The translations under genes and the position numbers were made by a program. Of a stretch of 13,329 nucleotides of DNA, positions 1-7,026 are shown piece by piece; position 1 is the stretch's first letter; each line of letters begins with the position of its first letter. The DNA comes from Synergistaceae bacterium (GTDB taxonomy: Bacteria > Synergistota > Synergistia > Synergistales > Synergistaceae). Location: contig JAISLO010000063.1 of NCBI GenBank assembly GCA_031290815.1, positions 1-13,329 of the forward strand, written 5' to 3'. The notes under the pieces were generated by a model. That model saw nothing but the letters and a program-made list of their open reading frames with translations, searched no databases and was not told where the DNA came from.

Positions 1-446
1 AAGAAGGGCTCGTTCGCGATGATAAACGGACGGATGTAAAGGGACGTGGACGGCACCGACGGCACCCACGCCTCGTCGACCTCGACAAGCTTCGAGATGG
101 CCCTGACCATCTCCCCCTCGTCGATAGGGGCGATGCACATGCGCTCGCAGGTCTTGTTCATGCGAGCCATGTTCTGATCCGGACGGAACATGACGATGCT
201 GCCATCCGCAGTCTTGTATGCCTTCATTCCCTCGAAGATCAACTGGCCGTAGTGCAGACAGCAGGACGCGGGATCGAGCGACAGCGGACCGTAGGGCACT
301 ATCCTGGCATCATGCCACCCCTTGCCCTCTTTGTAGTCCACCAGCAGCATGTGATCCGAAAAAACCTTTCCAAACGGGGTTTTGGGAAGCTCGTCATCTG
401 ACGGCCTTCTTTTGGGATGCAACGTCTTTTCTATGCGGATTTCCAT
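1..446 (-). CDS. ilvE: Branched-chain amino acid aminotransferase, N-terminal part (cut by window edge)
   Basis: PLP enzyme of fold type IV that transfers the amino group between leucine, isoleucine or valine and 2-oxoglutarate, the last step of branched-chain amino acid synthesis or the first of breakdown. Reading the minus strand from the ATG at 446-444 gives 148 codons without a stop, open at the left edge. Recognisable family stretches are LHYGQLIFEGMKAY (residues 64-77), MFRPDQNMARMNKT (86-99) and SLYIRPFIIANEPF (135-148), in the order and spacing of the 340-360 residue family of Gram-positive and mycobacterial IlvE. The catalytic lysine would lie beyond the edge. A purine-rich AAGGGA sits 8 bases before the ATG. 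The gene is divergent from everything else here and has its own promoter at 566-594. Plus-strand ORFs opposite it are shadows. Confidence 0.9.
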   Translation of the reverse strand, partial: MEIRIEKTLHPKRRPSDDELPKTPFGKVFSDHMLLVDYKEGKGWHDARIVPYGPLSLDPASCCLHYGQLIFEGMKAYKTADGSIVMFRPDQNMARMNKTCERMCIAPIDEGEMVRAISKLVEVDEAWVPSVPSTSLYIRPFIIANEPF

Positions 447-565
447 GTTCTCATTCCCTTCAAAATATTGGTCGTATTTGGCCGATGCCTCGGGTACTTC
501 GGCGAGACTGCAACGCGGCCCCGCGCTTCGCCGGAGTTTTGCGGCCTTCGGATCGGGTGAGATTT

Positions 566-594
566 ATTATAAGCCCGATGCCGCGGTTTGTCTC
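566..594 (-). promoter_or_regulatory. Sigma-70-type promoter of ilvE, with an inverted repeat over the -10
   Basis: On the minus strand, GAGACA (594-589) and a perfect TATAAT (571-566) are separated by exactly 17 bases, giving a start near 558 and a leader of about 110 bases. The -10 is flanked by ATCGGG (552-557) and CCCGAT (574-579), a 6+6 inverted repeat that could be an operator. The leader is GC-rich with possible hairpins (for example 481-503, GCCGA/TCGGC arms, and the palindrome CGCGGCCCCGCG at 514-525), but I recognise no known riboswitch or T-box in it. Confidence 0.6.
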
Positions 595-626
595 GTCTGA
601 AGCGATATATCCGGCGATACATTTGA

Positions 627-637
627 GCACATTTGAC
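627..637 (+). repeat. Direct repeat GCACATTTGAC, left copy
   Basis: GCACATTTGAC here recurs exactly at 1052-1062, with a partial copy (GCACATTT) at 1033-1040 and a near copy (ACATTTGA) at 619-626. The copies bracket the HicA'-HicB remnant. Closely spaced multiple repeats of this kind resemble the ends of IS21-family elements, although both copies here have the same orientation, which ordinary IS ends would not. Confidence 0.4.
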
Positions 638-700
638 TGAGCCGATACATGAAATGTTTGCGCTGTTTTAAAAGGGTATGCTCGATTTTGCAACTAAATA

Positions 701-709
701 TGGTATTAT
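701..709 (+). promoter_or_regulatory. Extended -10 promoter, possibly giving a leaderless hicB transcript
   Basis: TGGTATTAT fits the extended -10 pattern TGN-TATTAT. No convincing -35 lies 17 bases upstream. Transcription would begin near 716, which is the ATG of the HicA'-HicB ORF itself, and no Shine-Dalgarno precedes that ATG. The mRNA could therefore be leaderless. This rests on motif reading only. Confidence 0.35.
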
Positions 710-715
710 TTTTTC

Positions 716-1027
716 ATGAACAACAAACATCGCAAGACCTTGGAAGATATTTTTACCGATCCCATCAGGCCGGATATCAAAATGACTTATAAGGGATATC
801 AAGGCAGTTTTGAATATGACCCGGAGGCTGATATTTTTCATGGCGACGTATTAAACATTGCCGATGTCGTAACCTTTCAGGGCCGTTCTATAGACGAACT
901 GAAAACCGCCTTAGCGGAATCTGTCGATGTTTACTTGGAATACTGTGAAAAACGCGGAAAATTGACGAAAATAAAGAATGAAGAAATGGAGCTGGAATAT
1001 GAAAAAGAACGACGTTTATTTTCTTGA
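716..1027 (+). CDS. HicA'-HicB chimera: orphan HicB-family antitoxin remnant
   Basis: 103 residues. Residues 23-82, starting MTYKGYQGSFEYDPEADIFH, are the N-terminal domain of HicB antitoxins (partly degraded RNase H fold), including VVTFQGRSIDELKTALAESV (51-70) and the VYLEYCEKRGK end. Residues 1-22 (MNNKHRKTLEDIFTDPIRPD then IK) are not HicB: they match the usual start of HicA toxins, in which this segment continues into a dsRBD-like domain with a catalytic histidine. That remainder is missing, and the toxin start runs straight into the HicB methionine (codon at 782). The usual HicB C-terminal DNA-binding segment (RHH or similar, about 40 residues) is also missing, replaced by a charged tail. 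No HicA gene is nearby. No ribosome site precedes 716 or 782. I infer an internal deletion that left a non-toxic relic. The frame itself is intact. Confidence 0.75.
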   Translation: MNNKHRKTLEDIFTDPIRPDIKMTYKGYQGSFEYDPEADIFHGDVLNIADVVTFQGRSIDELKTALAESVDVYLEYCEKRGKLTKIKNEEMELEYEKERRLFS

Positions 1028-1032
1028 CTCTC

Positions 1033-1062
1033 GCACATTTTAAAAATCGCCGCACATTTGAC
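1033..1062 (+). repeat. Direct repeat GCACATTTGAC, right copies
   Basis: GCACATTTTAA (1033-1043) and GCACATTTGACA (1052-1063) are spaced 19 bases apart, and the second is identical over 11 bases to 627-637. Its last bases form the -35 box of the gntR promoter (TTGACA, 1058-1063), so the repeat may have supplied that promoter element. Confidence 0.4.
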
Positions 1063-1086
1063 AAGACGGATAATCTGGTATATAGT
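1058..1086 (+). promoter_or_regulatory. Sigma-70 promoter of gntR with candidate autoregulatory site
   Basis: TTGACA (1058-1063), a 17-base spacer and TATAGT (1081-1086) form a near-consensus promoter. Transcription should start near 1093, about 40 bases before the GTG at 1133. This shows that the TTG at 1060 is a promoter base and not the gene start. TAAATCAG (1086-1093), the reverse complement of the CTGATTTA element found upstream of dctP1 and dctQ, overlaps the -10 and start point. ATCTG (1073-1077) and CAGAT (1091-1095) form an inverted repeat around the -10. Binding here would block the promoter. Confidence 0.65.
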
Positions 1087-1132
1087 AAATCAGATCAGAT
1101 ACGATATCCGATTATCCGTCGAGGGGTTTGCC

Positions 1133-1792
1133 GTGGACATACAAAGTGTTGGAGACATCATATGTAACGAGATACGCCAGCGCATATTAGAAGGGGTTTA
1201 CACATCCGGGGAGCGTCTTAATGCGGACGAACTGGCTCGGGAGCTCAAAACGAGCAAGACCCCGGTCAGGGAGGCGTTGAACCGTCTCGAAAGCGAGGGT
1301 CTTGTATCGTTCAAACCGCGAGTCGGGTGGAGCGTAAGCGCCCTCACCATCGAGGAGTTCATTGATTTTCTCGAAATTCAATATGCTCTCCGTTATTTTA
1401 TCACCGAAAACATCATGCCCTGCATAGACGACATCGACTTCGGCCTCCTCAGGTCGATAAACCAGAAGATTCCCCAACTCCTAGCCAAACGCAGCTTCTT
1501 TGAAGTCATCCAGCAGAACGACCTGTTCCACATGACTATTTTCTCCGCCCACCCAAACAAACTGTTGCTGCGAAAGCTGGAGGAGACGGACGCCATAGTC
1601 CGTCTTCAAAGGGTGCGCTTCTTCGAGCAGGAGAAGGAGTCCGTTCCCTCCCTCACGGAGGACGCCTTCTCCCAGCATCTGGAGATATTGGACGCGTTCG
1701 AGAGACGAGACGCCGAAGCCATAAATAACGTATCGAAAAAACACCAGGAGTCCATCCTGCGGGCTTATAAACTTATCAGGATACAGCTTTGA
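1133..1792 (+). CDS. GntR-family transcriptional regulator, FadR/FCD subfamily
   Basis: 219 residues. The winged-helix DNA-binding domain occupies about residues 5-70, with the recognition segment LKTSKTPVREALNRLESEGL (39-57) and wing KPRVGWSVSALT. The rest is the all-helical FCD ligand domain: its metal/ligand-site residues are visible as D130 and H133 in NDLFHMTIF, H182 in SQHLEIL and H204 in KKHQES. FCD regulators usually bind an organic acid or its metal complex and release DNA. I chose the GTG at 1133 because GAGGGG (1121-1126) lies 6 bases upstream. Starting at 1058 would place the promoter inside the gene. It lies directly before the TRAP cassette on the same strand and is the likely controller of the repeated CTGATTTATCGTCAG sites and of its own promoter. 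The ligand is unknown but is probably the transported acid. Confidence 0.9.
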   Translation: MDIQSVGDIICNEIRQRILEGVYTSGERLNADELARELKTSKTPVREALNRLESEGLVSFKPRVGWSVSALTIEEFIDFLEIQYALRYFITENIMPCIDDIDFGLLRSINQKIPQLLAKRSFFEVIQQNDLFHMTIFSAHPNKLLLRKLEETDAIVRLQRVRFFEQEKESVPSLTEDAFSQHLEILDAFERRDAEAINNVSKKHQESILRAYKLIRIQL

Positions 1793-1799
1793 ACGAGGA

Positions 1800-1822
1800 C
1801 TGATTTATCGTCAGTAACCTGA
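1800..1822 (+). promoter_or_regulatory. Operator-like element, copy 1 (before dctP1)
   Basis: CTGATTTATCGTCAG (1800-1814) followed by TAAC and CTGA. The same 15 bases, again followed by four bases and CTGA, occur at 7027-7049. CTGA/TCAG half-sites alternate in orientation, as expected for a dimeric regulator. The neighbouring GntR protein is the natural candidate. Confidence 0.5.
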
Positions 1823-1866
1823 GAACGCGCTGATCATCAAATCGACAAGACGAAATTCAACCAAAC

Positions 1867-1901
1867 GTCACATGTTCAACTTATGTGGCTGCTGTTTTTT
1901 T
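1867..1901 (+). terminator. Possible intrinsic terminator after gntR
   Basis: GTCACAT (1867-1873) can pair with ATGTGGC (1883-1889, one G-U pair) around a 9-base loop. A run of seven T follows at 1895-1901, five bases beyond the stem. The stem is weak, so termination would be partial at best. Confidence 0.35.
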
Positions 1902-2097
1902 GCGGCGTTTTTTCTGAATACCGGCCATCATGAGCGGCATCGCAGCGGTCTGAGGAGGTGTTGATCTTAAAAAAGCAGTGACGGAGCACGGCGGCTGTTT
2001 GACGATTCAAGGGCGTAAATGTAAGAGCGGGCCTCGAAACCGGAGACCTTGGAGTTCCTCAGGGAACACAAAATATCGAAAAGGCGGTGCACAAATT

Positions 2098-3093
2098 ATG
2101 AAAAAGATGATACTGCTCCTTTTAGTCGTATTTGCGTTCACAGCGTTCACAGGCACGGCGCGGCAGGCTTCCGCGGCGGAATATACGTTCAGGATCGCGT
2201 TCATCGGCCCTGAAGCGCACGGTCAGTACATCGCGCTCAATGAGACGTTCAAGAAACAGGTCGAGGAGAAGACCAAGGGACGTGTGGCGGTCGAGATATA
2301 TCCCAATGCGCAGTTGGGCAGTGACAGACAGGCGATAGAGGGAGTGAGCATCGGTACGATAGAGATGGCGGCCATAGGCGGATCCAGCCTGCTGCCGCTC
2401 GACGACAGGCTCAAGGTGATGGATCTTCCGTTCATATTCAAGACCTCGGAAATAGCCCACAGGGCCTACGACGAATTCTTGACCGAGGAATTCAACAAAA
2501 TCCTCGAACCGCACGACATCCTCATCCTCTACGCCGCCGAGCTGGGATTCAGAAACATAACCAACAACAGGGGGCCGATACGGAAGCCGGCGGACTTGGC
2601 AGGCCTCAAGATCCGCACTATGGAGAACCCGCTCCATGTCGAGAGCTTCAAGCTGTTCGGGGCAAATCCGACTCCGGTCGCCTTCTCCGAGCTCTACACC
2701 GCATTGCAGCAGGGAACAGTGGACGCGCAGGAGAACCCGATCAGCGTCATCTCGACCGGAAAGTTCTACGAGGTGCAGAAGTACCTCTCCCTCACCGGGC
2801 ACATATACACCCCAACGATGCTCCTCGTTAAAAAGAGTTATTGGGAGAGCCTGCCTGAGGATCTCAGGTCCGAGATCTCCGTCATCTTAAAGGAGACCCA
2901 GGCTATAGAGCGCAAGATCATAATGGATCAGAACACTCAGGCCGTGGAGGAACTGAAGACGAAGGGTACAGAGGTCAACGAACTCACGATAGAGGACAAG
3001 CAGGCGTTCCTCGACCTCGCCAAGCCGGTGTACGATTCATACATTGAGAAATACGGCGATTCTTTCATCAAAAAGATAAACGCTCTCGATTGA
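2098..3093 (+). CDS. dctP: TRAP transporter solute-binding protein DctP (copy 1)
   Basis: 331-residue periplasmic binding protein of the DctP family, which captures an organic acid and passes it to DctQM. A signal peptide is clear: MKKM, a hydrophobic core to about residue 20, and an ASA cleavage site at 24-26 before AEYTFRIAF. Family motifs include YPNAQLGSDRQAIEGV (68-83), GLKIRTMENPLHVESF (169-184), where R173 matches the arginine that holds the substrate carboxylate, and FSELYTALQQGTVDAQENP (196-214). The start at 2098 is supported by the signal peptide and by AAGGCGGTG about 8 bases upstream. The upstream in-frame extension to 1978 would bury the signal peptide. It is the first gene of the cassette. 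A paralogue without internal gaps relative to this one is at 10033-11034. Confidence 0.93.
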   Translation: MKKMILLLLVVFAFTAFTGTARQASAAEYTFRIAFIGPEAHGQYIALNETFKKQVEEKTKGRVAVEIYPNAQLGSDRQAIEGVSIGTIEMAAIGGSSLLPLDDRLKVMDLPFIFKTSEIAHRAYDEFLTEEFNKILEPHDILILYAAELGFRNITNNRGPIRKPADLAGLKIRTMENPLHVESFKLFGANPTPVAFSELYTALQQGTVDAQENPISVISTGKFYEVQKYLSLTGHIYTPTMLLVKKSYWESLPEDLRSEISVILKETQAIERKIIMDQNTQAVEELKTKGTEVNELTIEDKQAFLDLAKPVYDSYIEKYGDSFIKKINALD

Positions 3094-3127
3094 ACATAAC
3101 AGGGTTTCGAAAGGGGGTATTTAGATC

Positions 3128-4093
3128 ATGAGCGAGATCAGAGTTCTGAAGAACATGGTGTATACGAAGACGGACAGGGAATATCTCACCGCGGACATAT
3201 TTCTTCCTCCGGTTGGGAAGAAGGACATTCCCTGCATGGTCCTCCTGCACGGCGGAGGATGGAAGTTCGGCAACTCTGACGCTTACAACGAATGGGGCAT
3301 CGCGCTGGCGCAGCGCGGAATATGCGCTATGTCCATCAACTATCGCGTCTCCACACCCAGCTACATCGGATGGCCCGGCGCGCTGGACGACGTCGAGGCC
3401 GCAACCAGTTTCCTGGTGAGCAAGGCTCACGAATGGGATCTGGACCCTTACAACATGGGCTTCATGGGGGACTCGTCCGGCGCTCACCTGGCGTTCATGG
3501 CCACAATACGGCACGAGTACTCGAGCCATAAGATACGGCTGATCGTCGGCGCTTATGGAGTGTATGACGTCGGCGCGTGGGGAGAGTACGCGGCAAAAAA
3601 GTGGACGCAGCAGCCGAACGTCGTCATCAACCTCATAGGGAAACCTCTGCAGGACAGCAAGGCGTTCGAGGAGGCATCTCCCTACTATATGATAGATCGG
3701 GCGTTGAACGACAATCCGCTTCTGAACCCCGAGATAATGCTCCTCTGGGGCGAACAGGACAACTTCGTCCCGTGCGCGTCTCAGTCGGTGCCGTTCGCTA
3801 AGAAGCTCAAGGAGACGACCAAGCTTCGCGTGGAGACGATAGCATTGCCGGACGCCGCCCATCTTTGGTTTCCAAGGGACATCACGTCCGGCGAGATAAA
3901 CGAGCTCGACAAATATCCGCTGTCGGAGGTCGCTCCAAAGGTCCTGGATTTCATAACCGGCGTCTTCTCAAAGCCGAGGTTCACTCACCCGAACTACACG
4001 GGAGGTTATGAAAACAGCGCCGCGTTCAGGAGGACTCGCTTCAAGGACAGCGACCCGCTCAAGGCCATATACGGATACAAAGGGGAAGACTGA
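3128..4093 (+). CDS. Alpha/beta hydrolase (HSL/carboxylesterase-like)
   Basis: 321 residues, cytoplasmic (no signal peptide). The alpha/beta-hydrolase core shows the oxyanion-hole motif HGGGW (41-45), the nucleophile elbow GDSSGAH (114-120) with S116 as nucleophile, the acid D211 in WGEQDNFVP and the base H245 in DAAHLW. The triad is therefore complete. This pattern is typical of hormone-sensitive-lipase-like and BD-FAE-type esterases and of arylformamidase relatives acting on small esters or amides. The C-terminal 50 residues (from about 270) are an extension I do not recognise. A GGGGG-rich ribosome site (3113-3117) lies 10 bases before the ATG. The gap to dctP1 is only 34 bases, so they are co-transcribed. 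The context suggests that it releases or opens an imported ester, amide or lactone to a free acid. The substrate is not determined. Confidence 0.85.
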   Translation: MSEIRVLKNMVYTKTDREYLTADIFLPPVGKKDIPCMVLLHGGGWKFGNSDAYNEWGIALAQRGICAMSINYRVSTPSYIGWPGALDDVEAATSFLVSKAHEWDLDPYNMGFMGDSSGAHLAFMATIRHEYSSHKIRLIVGAYGVYDVGAWGEYAAKKWTQQPNVVINLIGKPLQDSKAFEEASPYYMIDRALNDNPLLNPEIMLLWGEQDNFVPCASQSVPFAKKLKETTKLRVETIALPDAAHLWFPRDITSGEINELDKYPLSEVAPKVLDFITGVFSKPRFTHPNYTGGYENSAAFRRTRFKDSDPLKAIYGYKGED

Positions 4094-4164
4094 TTCAGTA
4101 GGCTCGAAGATTTGATGAAACGCCTGTTGATACCAATTCGACATTCAAGGGGGAAGGGATTATT

Positions 4165-6993
4165 TTGATTGCGCCAATTTGGAATCCAGTAAGAGGAACG
4201 CTCAGGGTTGCGGGACTCGCTTCCGGCTCTGGAAACACGCTCTGGAAGGCGCTCGAACTGCAAAGAGAGCTCGAGGGGACATGGGAGGGAAGTCCTTTCG
4301 AGATAGTGGCCGTATTCGCAGACTCCCCCGACTCCAAGTGCGTGAAGACCGCCGGGGATCTTGGCATCCCCTGCGAATCCTCTGATATCAGGGCGTTTTA
4401 CGCGGAACGCGGCGCCGAATTGAAGGACCGCGGAGTGAGGGCGGATTACGACAGGCTCATACTGAGTCGCCTGGCTAAATACCGTCCCGACATGCTGCTG
4501 CTCGCCGGATATGTGTGGGCGACGACCGATGTCATAACGAAAAGCATACTCACCGCCGGCGTGCACCCCGCCGATCTGTCCATAATGAAGGACGGGCGGC
4601 GGGCATACGCCGGAGCCAGGGGAATAGAGAGCACTTTGGCCGGAGGAGAGCCGGAGATAAGGGCCAGCAGCTACCTCGCCACCCCGGTCATCGACGGCGG
4701 CCCCATACTCATGATATCCCCGCCCGTCAAGGTGGATGCCGGCGACAACCTCGACGACAGGGAGAGGAGCAGGCGCTACCTGGCGCCCGTCAACGACCAG
4801 GGGCGTATCGTCGGCACGAGGACAGTCCTGGAGATAGCCCAGGGGCATTTTGGAATGGACGGGGATGGATGCCTGTATTACAAGGGCATTCCAGTGCCAA
4901 GTGGAGTCAAGTTTGAGAGCTGGGACGAGAACCGACCGCTGCACACGCGGTCGATCGCCGGCCTGCTCTCCCCCGGCAGCATCGCGGTCGTCGGCGCGTC
5001 CGCCAGGGGCGGGCTTGGCGGCAGCGTGCTGAAAAACATCGTCGATTACGGGTTCAAGGGGCGCGTATGGGCCGTCAACCGCGGCGGAGAGGACGTACTC
5101 GGGGTCAAGGGATACCAGAGTGTATCAGACCTGCCGGAGGTCCCGGACCTGGCCCTCATAACCGTCCCCGGCGAGGCAGTCGAGGGCATAGCGGAGGAGT
5201 GCGGAAAAAAGGGCGTCAAAGCGCTGGTCGTCCTTTCCGCAGGTTTTCGAGAGATCGGCGGTTCCGGCGCTGACCTCGAACGCAGGCTAGTCGGCACGGT
5301 GAACCGTTACAACATGCGCATGCTTGGTCCCAACGGCATGGGGATCATAAACACGAGCGAGACAGCGTCGCTCAACGCGAACATGATCGAAATAACACCA
5401 AGGAAGGGCGGGGTCAGCTTCATCACCCAGAGCGGCGCAATAGGCTCCGCCTTGACGGACTTCGCCGAGGAGATGGGGATAGGCTTCTCGATAGTGGCCT
5501 CCACCGGCAATCAGCCGGACGTGACGGTCAACGATCTCATCCCCTTCATGGCCGAGGACGAGAACACGTCCGTGATAATAGCATACCTTGAGACAATCCC
5601 TGATCCGGGGCGTTTTGCGAGGATCGTCAAAAAAGCGGCCGCCAAAAAGCCCGTCGTGATCCTCAAATCGGGCAGGACCGCCGCAGGCGCGCGCGCAGCA
5701 AGCTCTCACACGGGCAGTCTCGCCGGAGACTCCGCCATAGTCGAGAGCCTCATAGAGAAGACCGGCGCGATCCGCGCTAAAAACATAGAGGAGATGTTCC
5801 TTCTAGCGGCCGCTCTGTCGAAGATGCCCCGTTTCACCGGCGGCAGAGTCGGTGTGATCAGCAACGCGGGCGGGCCCGGAACCCTGATCGCCGACTCGCT
5901 GAGCGAGGCCGGGTTCACGCTGCCCATGATGTCCCAGGAGATGAGGGATGATCTGGCGCGGTCGGTAATGTCCCAGGCCTCGACCGGCAACCCGATAGAC
6001 CTCGTAGCGACCGCCCTGCCCGAACACTATGCGGCCGCGGCGGCTCGTATGATCCGGAGCGGGATCTACGACGCGCTCATCCTGATGGTGGTCCCTCCCG
6101 TCGGCGTGCCCACCGCTCCGATAGCGGGCGCGGTGGCCGAGACGCTGAAGTCGAGCGGATTGCCGGTCGTCTCGTGTTTCTTCGGGCCCTCCACCGGGGA
6201 GGGCGGACGCCGCGCCATGCTCGATTCGGGCATCCCGTCTTTCGAGTACCCGGAACAGACCGTGGAGGCCCTGGCTCTGATGCGTCGCTCGCCCCGCGAG
6301 GAGGAGCCGTTCGAGGAGGATGTTCCGCTGCTGGATAAGATGTACGAAATACGCGGCCTCGCGTCGGGAGATGGATATCTGCCCCAGGACGCGTGTCAGA
6401 GGCTGCTCTCCATCTATGGCCTGCCTGCGGCGCGATCCGCGCTCCTGAGAGGCGCCGGTGACTGCGACGGGCTGGATCTGACATATCCGCTGGCCGCAAA
6501 GATCGACCACCCCGATATAGTTCACAAGTCCGACGTGGGCGGCGTTGTGCTGAACATCGGGAATCAGAGCGAGTTGAAGGATGTCGTTCAGACTCTCCTC
6601 GGCAAGTTCTCGGGGGCTCGTGGCGTACTCGCTCAGGAACAGGCCCGCCCGGGATTGGAGCTCATCCTCGGCGCTAACTCCGACCCGGACATGGGGCATG
6701 TAATGCTCGTCGGGATGGGCGGGGTCAGCGTCGAGATAGACAAAGACATCGCAACGGCGCACGTGCCGTTCGACAGAGGACGCGCGGACGCGATGCTCAG
6801 ATCGCTCAGGGCCTGGCGTCTGCTCGAAGGGTGCAGAGGGCGCGCCGGGGTCGACGTCAGCGCGTTGAAGGACTTGATGCGGAGGCTTCAGAGGCTCCTG
6901 CTTGACAATCCCAACATCAAAGAGCTCGACCTGAACCCTGTGATATGGGACGGAGAGCGATTCGTCATCGCTGATTTCCGCATAAGGGTATGA
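4165..6993 (+). CDS. Fusion: formyltransferase-like domain plus NDP-forming acyl-CoA synthetase
   Basis: 942 residues. Residues about 12-225 resemble the formyltransferase (GART/PurN) fold: the opening LRVAGLASGSGNTL (13-26), LLLAGYVW (111-118), GVHPADLSI (132-140) and VIDGGPILMISPPV (175-188). Of the formyltransferase Asn-His-Asp triad, H134 and D177 are present, but the Asn position is glycine (G132). Residues about 265-942 form a complete ADP- (NDP-) forming acetyl-CoA-synthetase-type enzyme: CoA-binding Rossmann domain from SPGSIAVVGAS (269-279), ligase domain with the phospho-histidine motif ASSHTGSLAGD (512-522, H515), and an ATP-grasp domain from about 740 (PLAAKIDHPDIVHKSDVGGV, 775-793). 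The enzyme class interconverts acyl-CoA + ADP + Pi with acid + CoA + ATP. The start is TTG at 4165, with GAAGGG six bases upstream and no better ATG. The N-terminal fusion is unusual. The more common extra domain in this family is a GNAT acetyltransferase. Confidence 0.85.
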   Translation: MIAPIWNPVRGTLRVAGLASGSGNTLWKALELQRELEGTWEGSPFEIVAVFADSPDSKCVKTAGDLGIPCESSDIRAFYAERGAELKDRGVRADYDRLILSRLAKYRPDMLLLAGYVWATTDVITKSILTAGVHPADLSIMKDGRRAYAGARGIESTLAGGEPEIRASSYLATPVIDGGPILMISPPVKVDAGDNLDDRERSRRYLAPVNDQGRIVGTRTVLEIAQGHFGMDGDGCLYYKGIPVPSGVKFESWDENRPLHTRSIAGLLSPGSIAVVGASARGGLGGSVLKNIVDYGFKGRVWAVNRGGEDVLGVKGYQSVSDLPEVPDLALITVPGEAVEGIAEECGKKGVKALVVLSAGFREIGGSGADLERRLVGTVNRYNMRMLGPNGMGIINTSETASLNANMIEITPRKGGVSFITQSGAIGSALTDFAEEMGIGFSIVASTGNQPDVTVNDLIPFMAEDENTSVIIAYLETIPDPGRFARIVKKAAAKKPVVILKSGRTAAGARAASSHTGSLAGDSAIVESLIEKTGAIRAKNIEEMFLLAAALSKMPRFTGGRVGVISNAGGPGTLIADSLSEAGFTLPMMSQEMRDDLARSVMSQASTGNPIDLVATALPEHYAAAAARMIRSGIYDALILMVVPPVGVPTAPIAGAVAETLKSSGLPVVSCFFGPSTGEGGRRAMLDSGIPSFEYPEQTVEALALMRRSPREEEPFEEDVPLLDKMYEIRGLASGDGYLPQDACQRLLSIYGLPAARSALLRGAGDCDGLDLTYPLAAKIDHPDIVHKSDVGGVVLNIGNQSELKDVVQTLLGKFSGARGVLAQEQARPGLELILGANSDPDMGHVMLVGMGGVSVEIDKDIATAHVPFDRGRADAMLRSLRAWRLLEGCRGRAGVDVSALKDLMRRLQRLLLDNPNIKELDLNPVIWDGERFVIADFRIRV

Positions 6994-7026
6994 CGCGGCA
7001 CTGTCCGCCGGTTGACGCCGACAAGG

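Larger units (their letters stand above)
1793..2097 (+). other. Long non-coding leader between gntR and dctP1
   Basis: 305 bases with no convincing gene. It holds the operator-like element (1800-1822), a weak terminator (1867-1901), an isolated strong ribosome-binding-like AGGAGGTGTTG (1953-1963) that is repeated at 8902-8912, and a modest promoter candidate TTGACG (1999-2004) with TAAGAG (2022-2027) at 17-base spacing. The frame of dctP1 is open upstream to 1978, but that extension has no signal-peptide sense and no well-placed ribosome site, so I treat it as untranslated. Confidence 0.5.

Noticed and set aside
218..640. Plus-strand ORFs at 218-640 and 382-600
   Set aside because: They lie opposite the ilvE start and promoter. 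The minus-strand reading gives an unmistakable aminotransferase, while these give no recognisable protein.
1058..1132. TTG start at 1058 for the GntR regulator
   Set aside because: TTGACA at 1058-1063 is the -35 of a near-consensus promoter, and the GTG at 1133 has a well-spaced GAGGGG. The extra 25 residues do not belong to the family.
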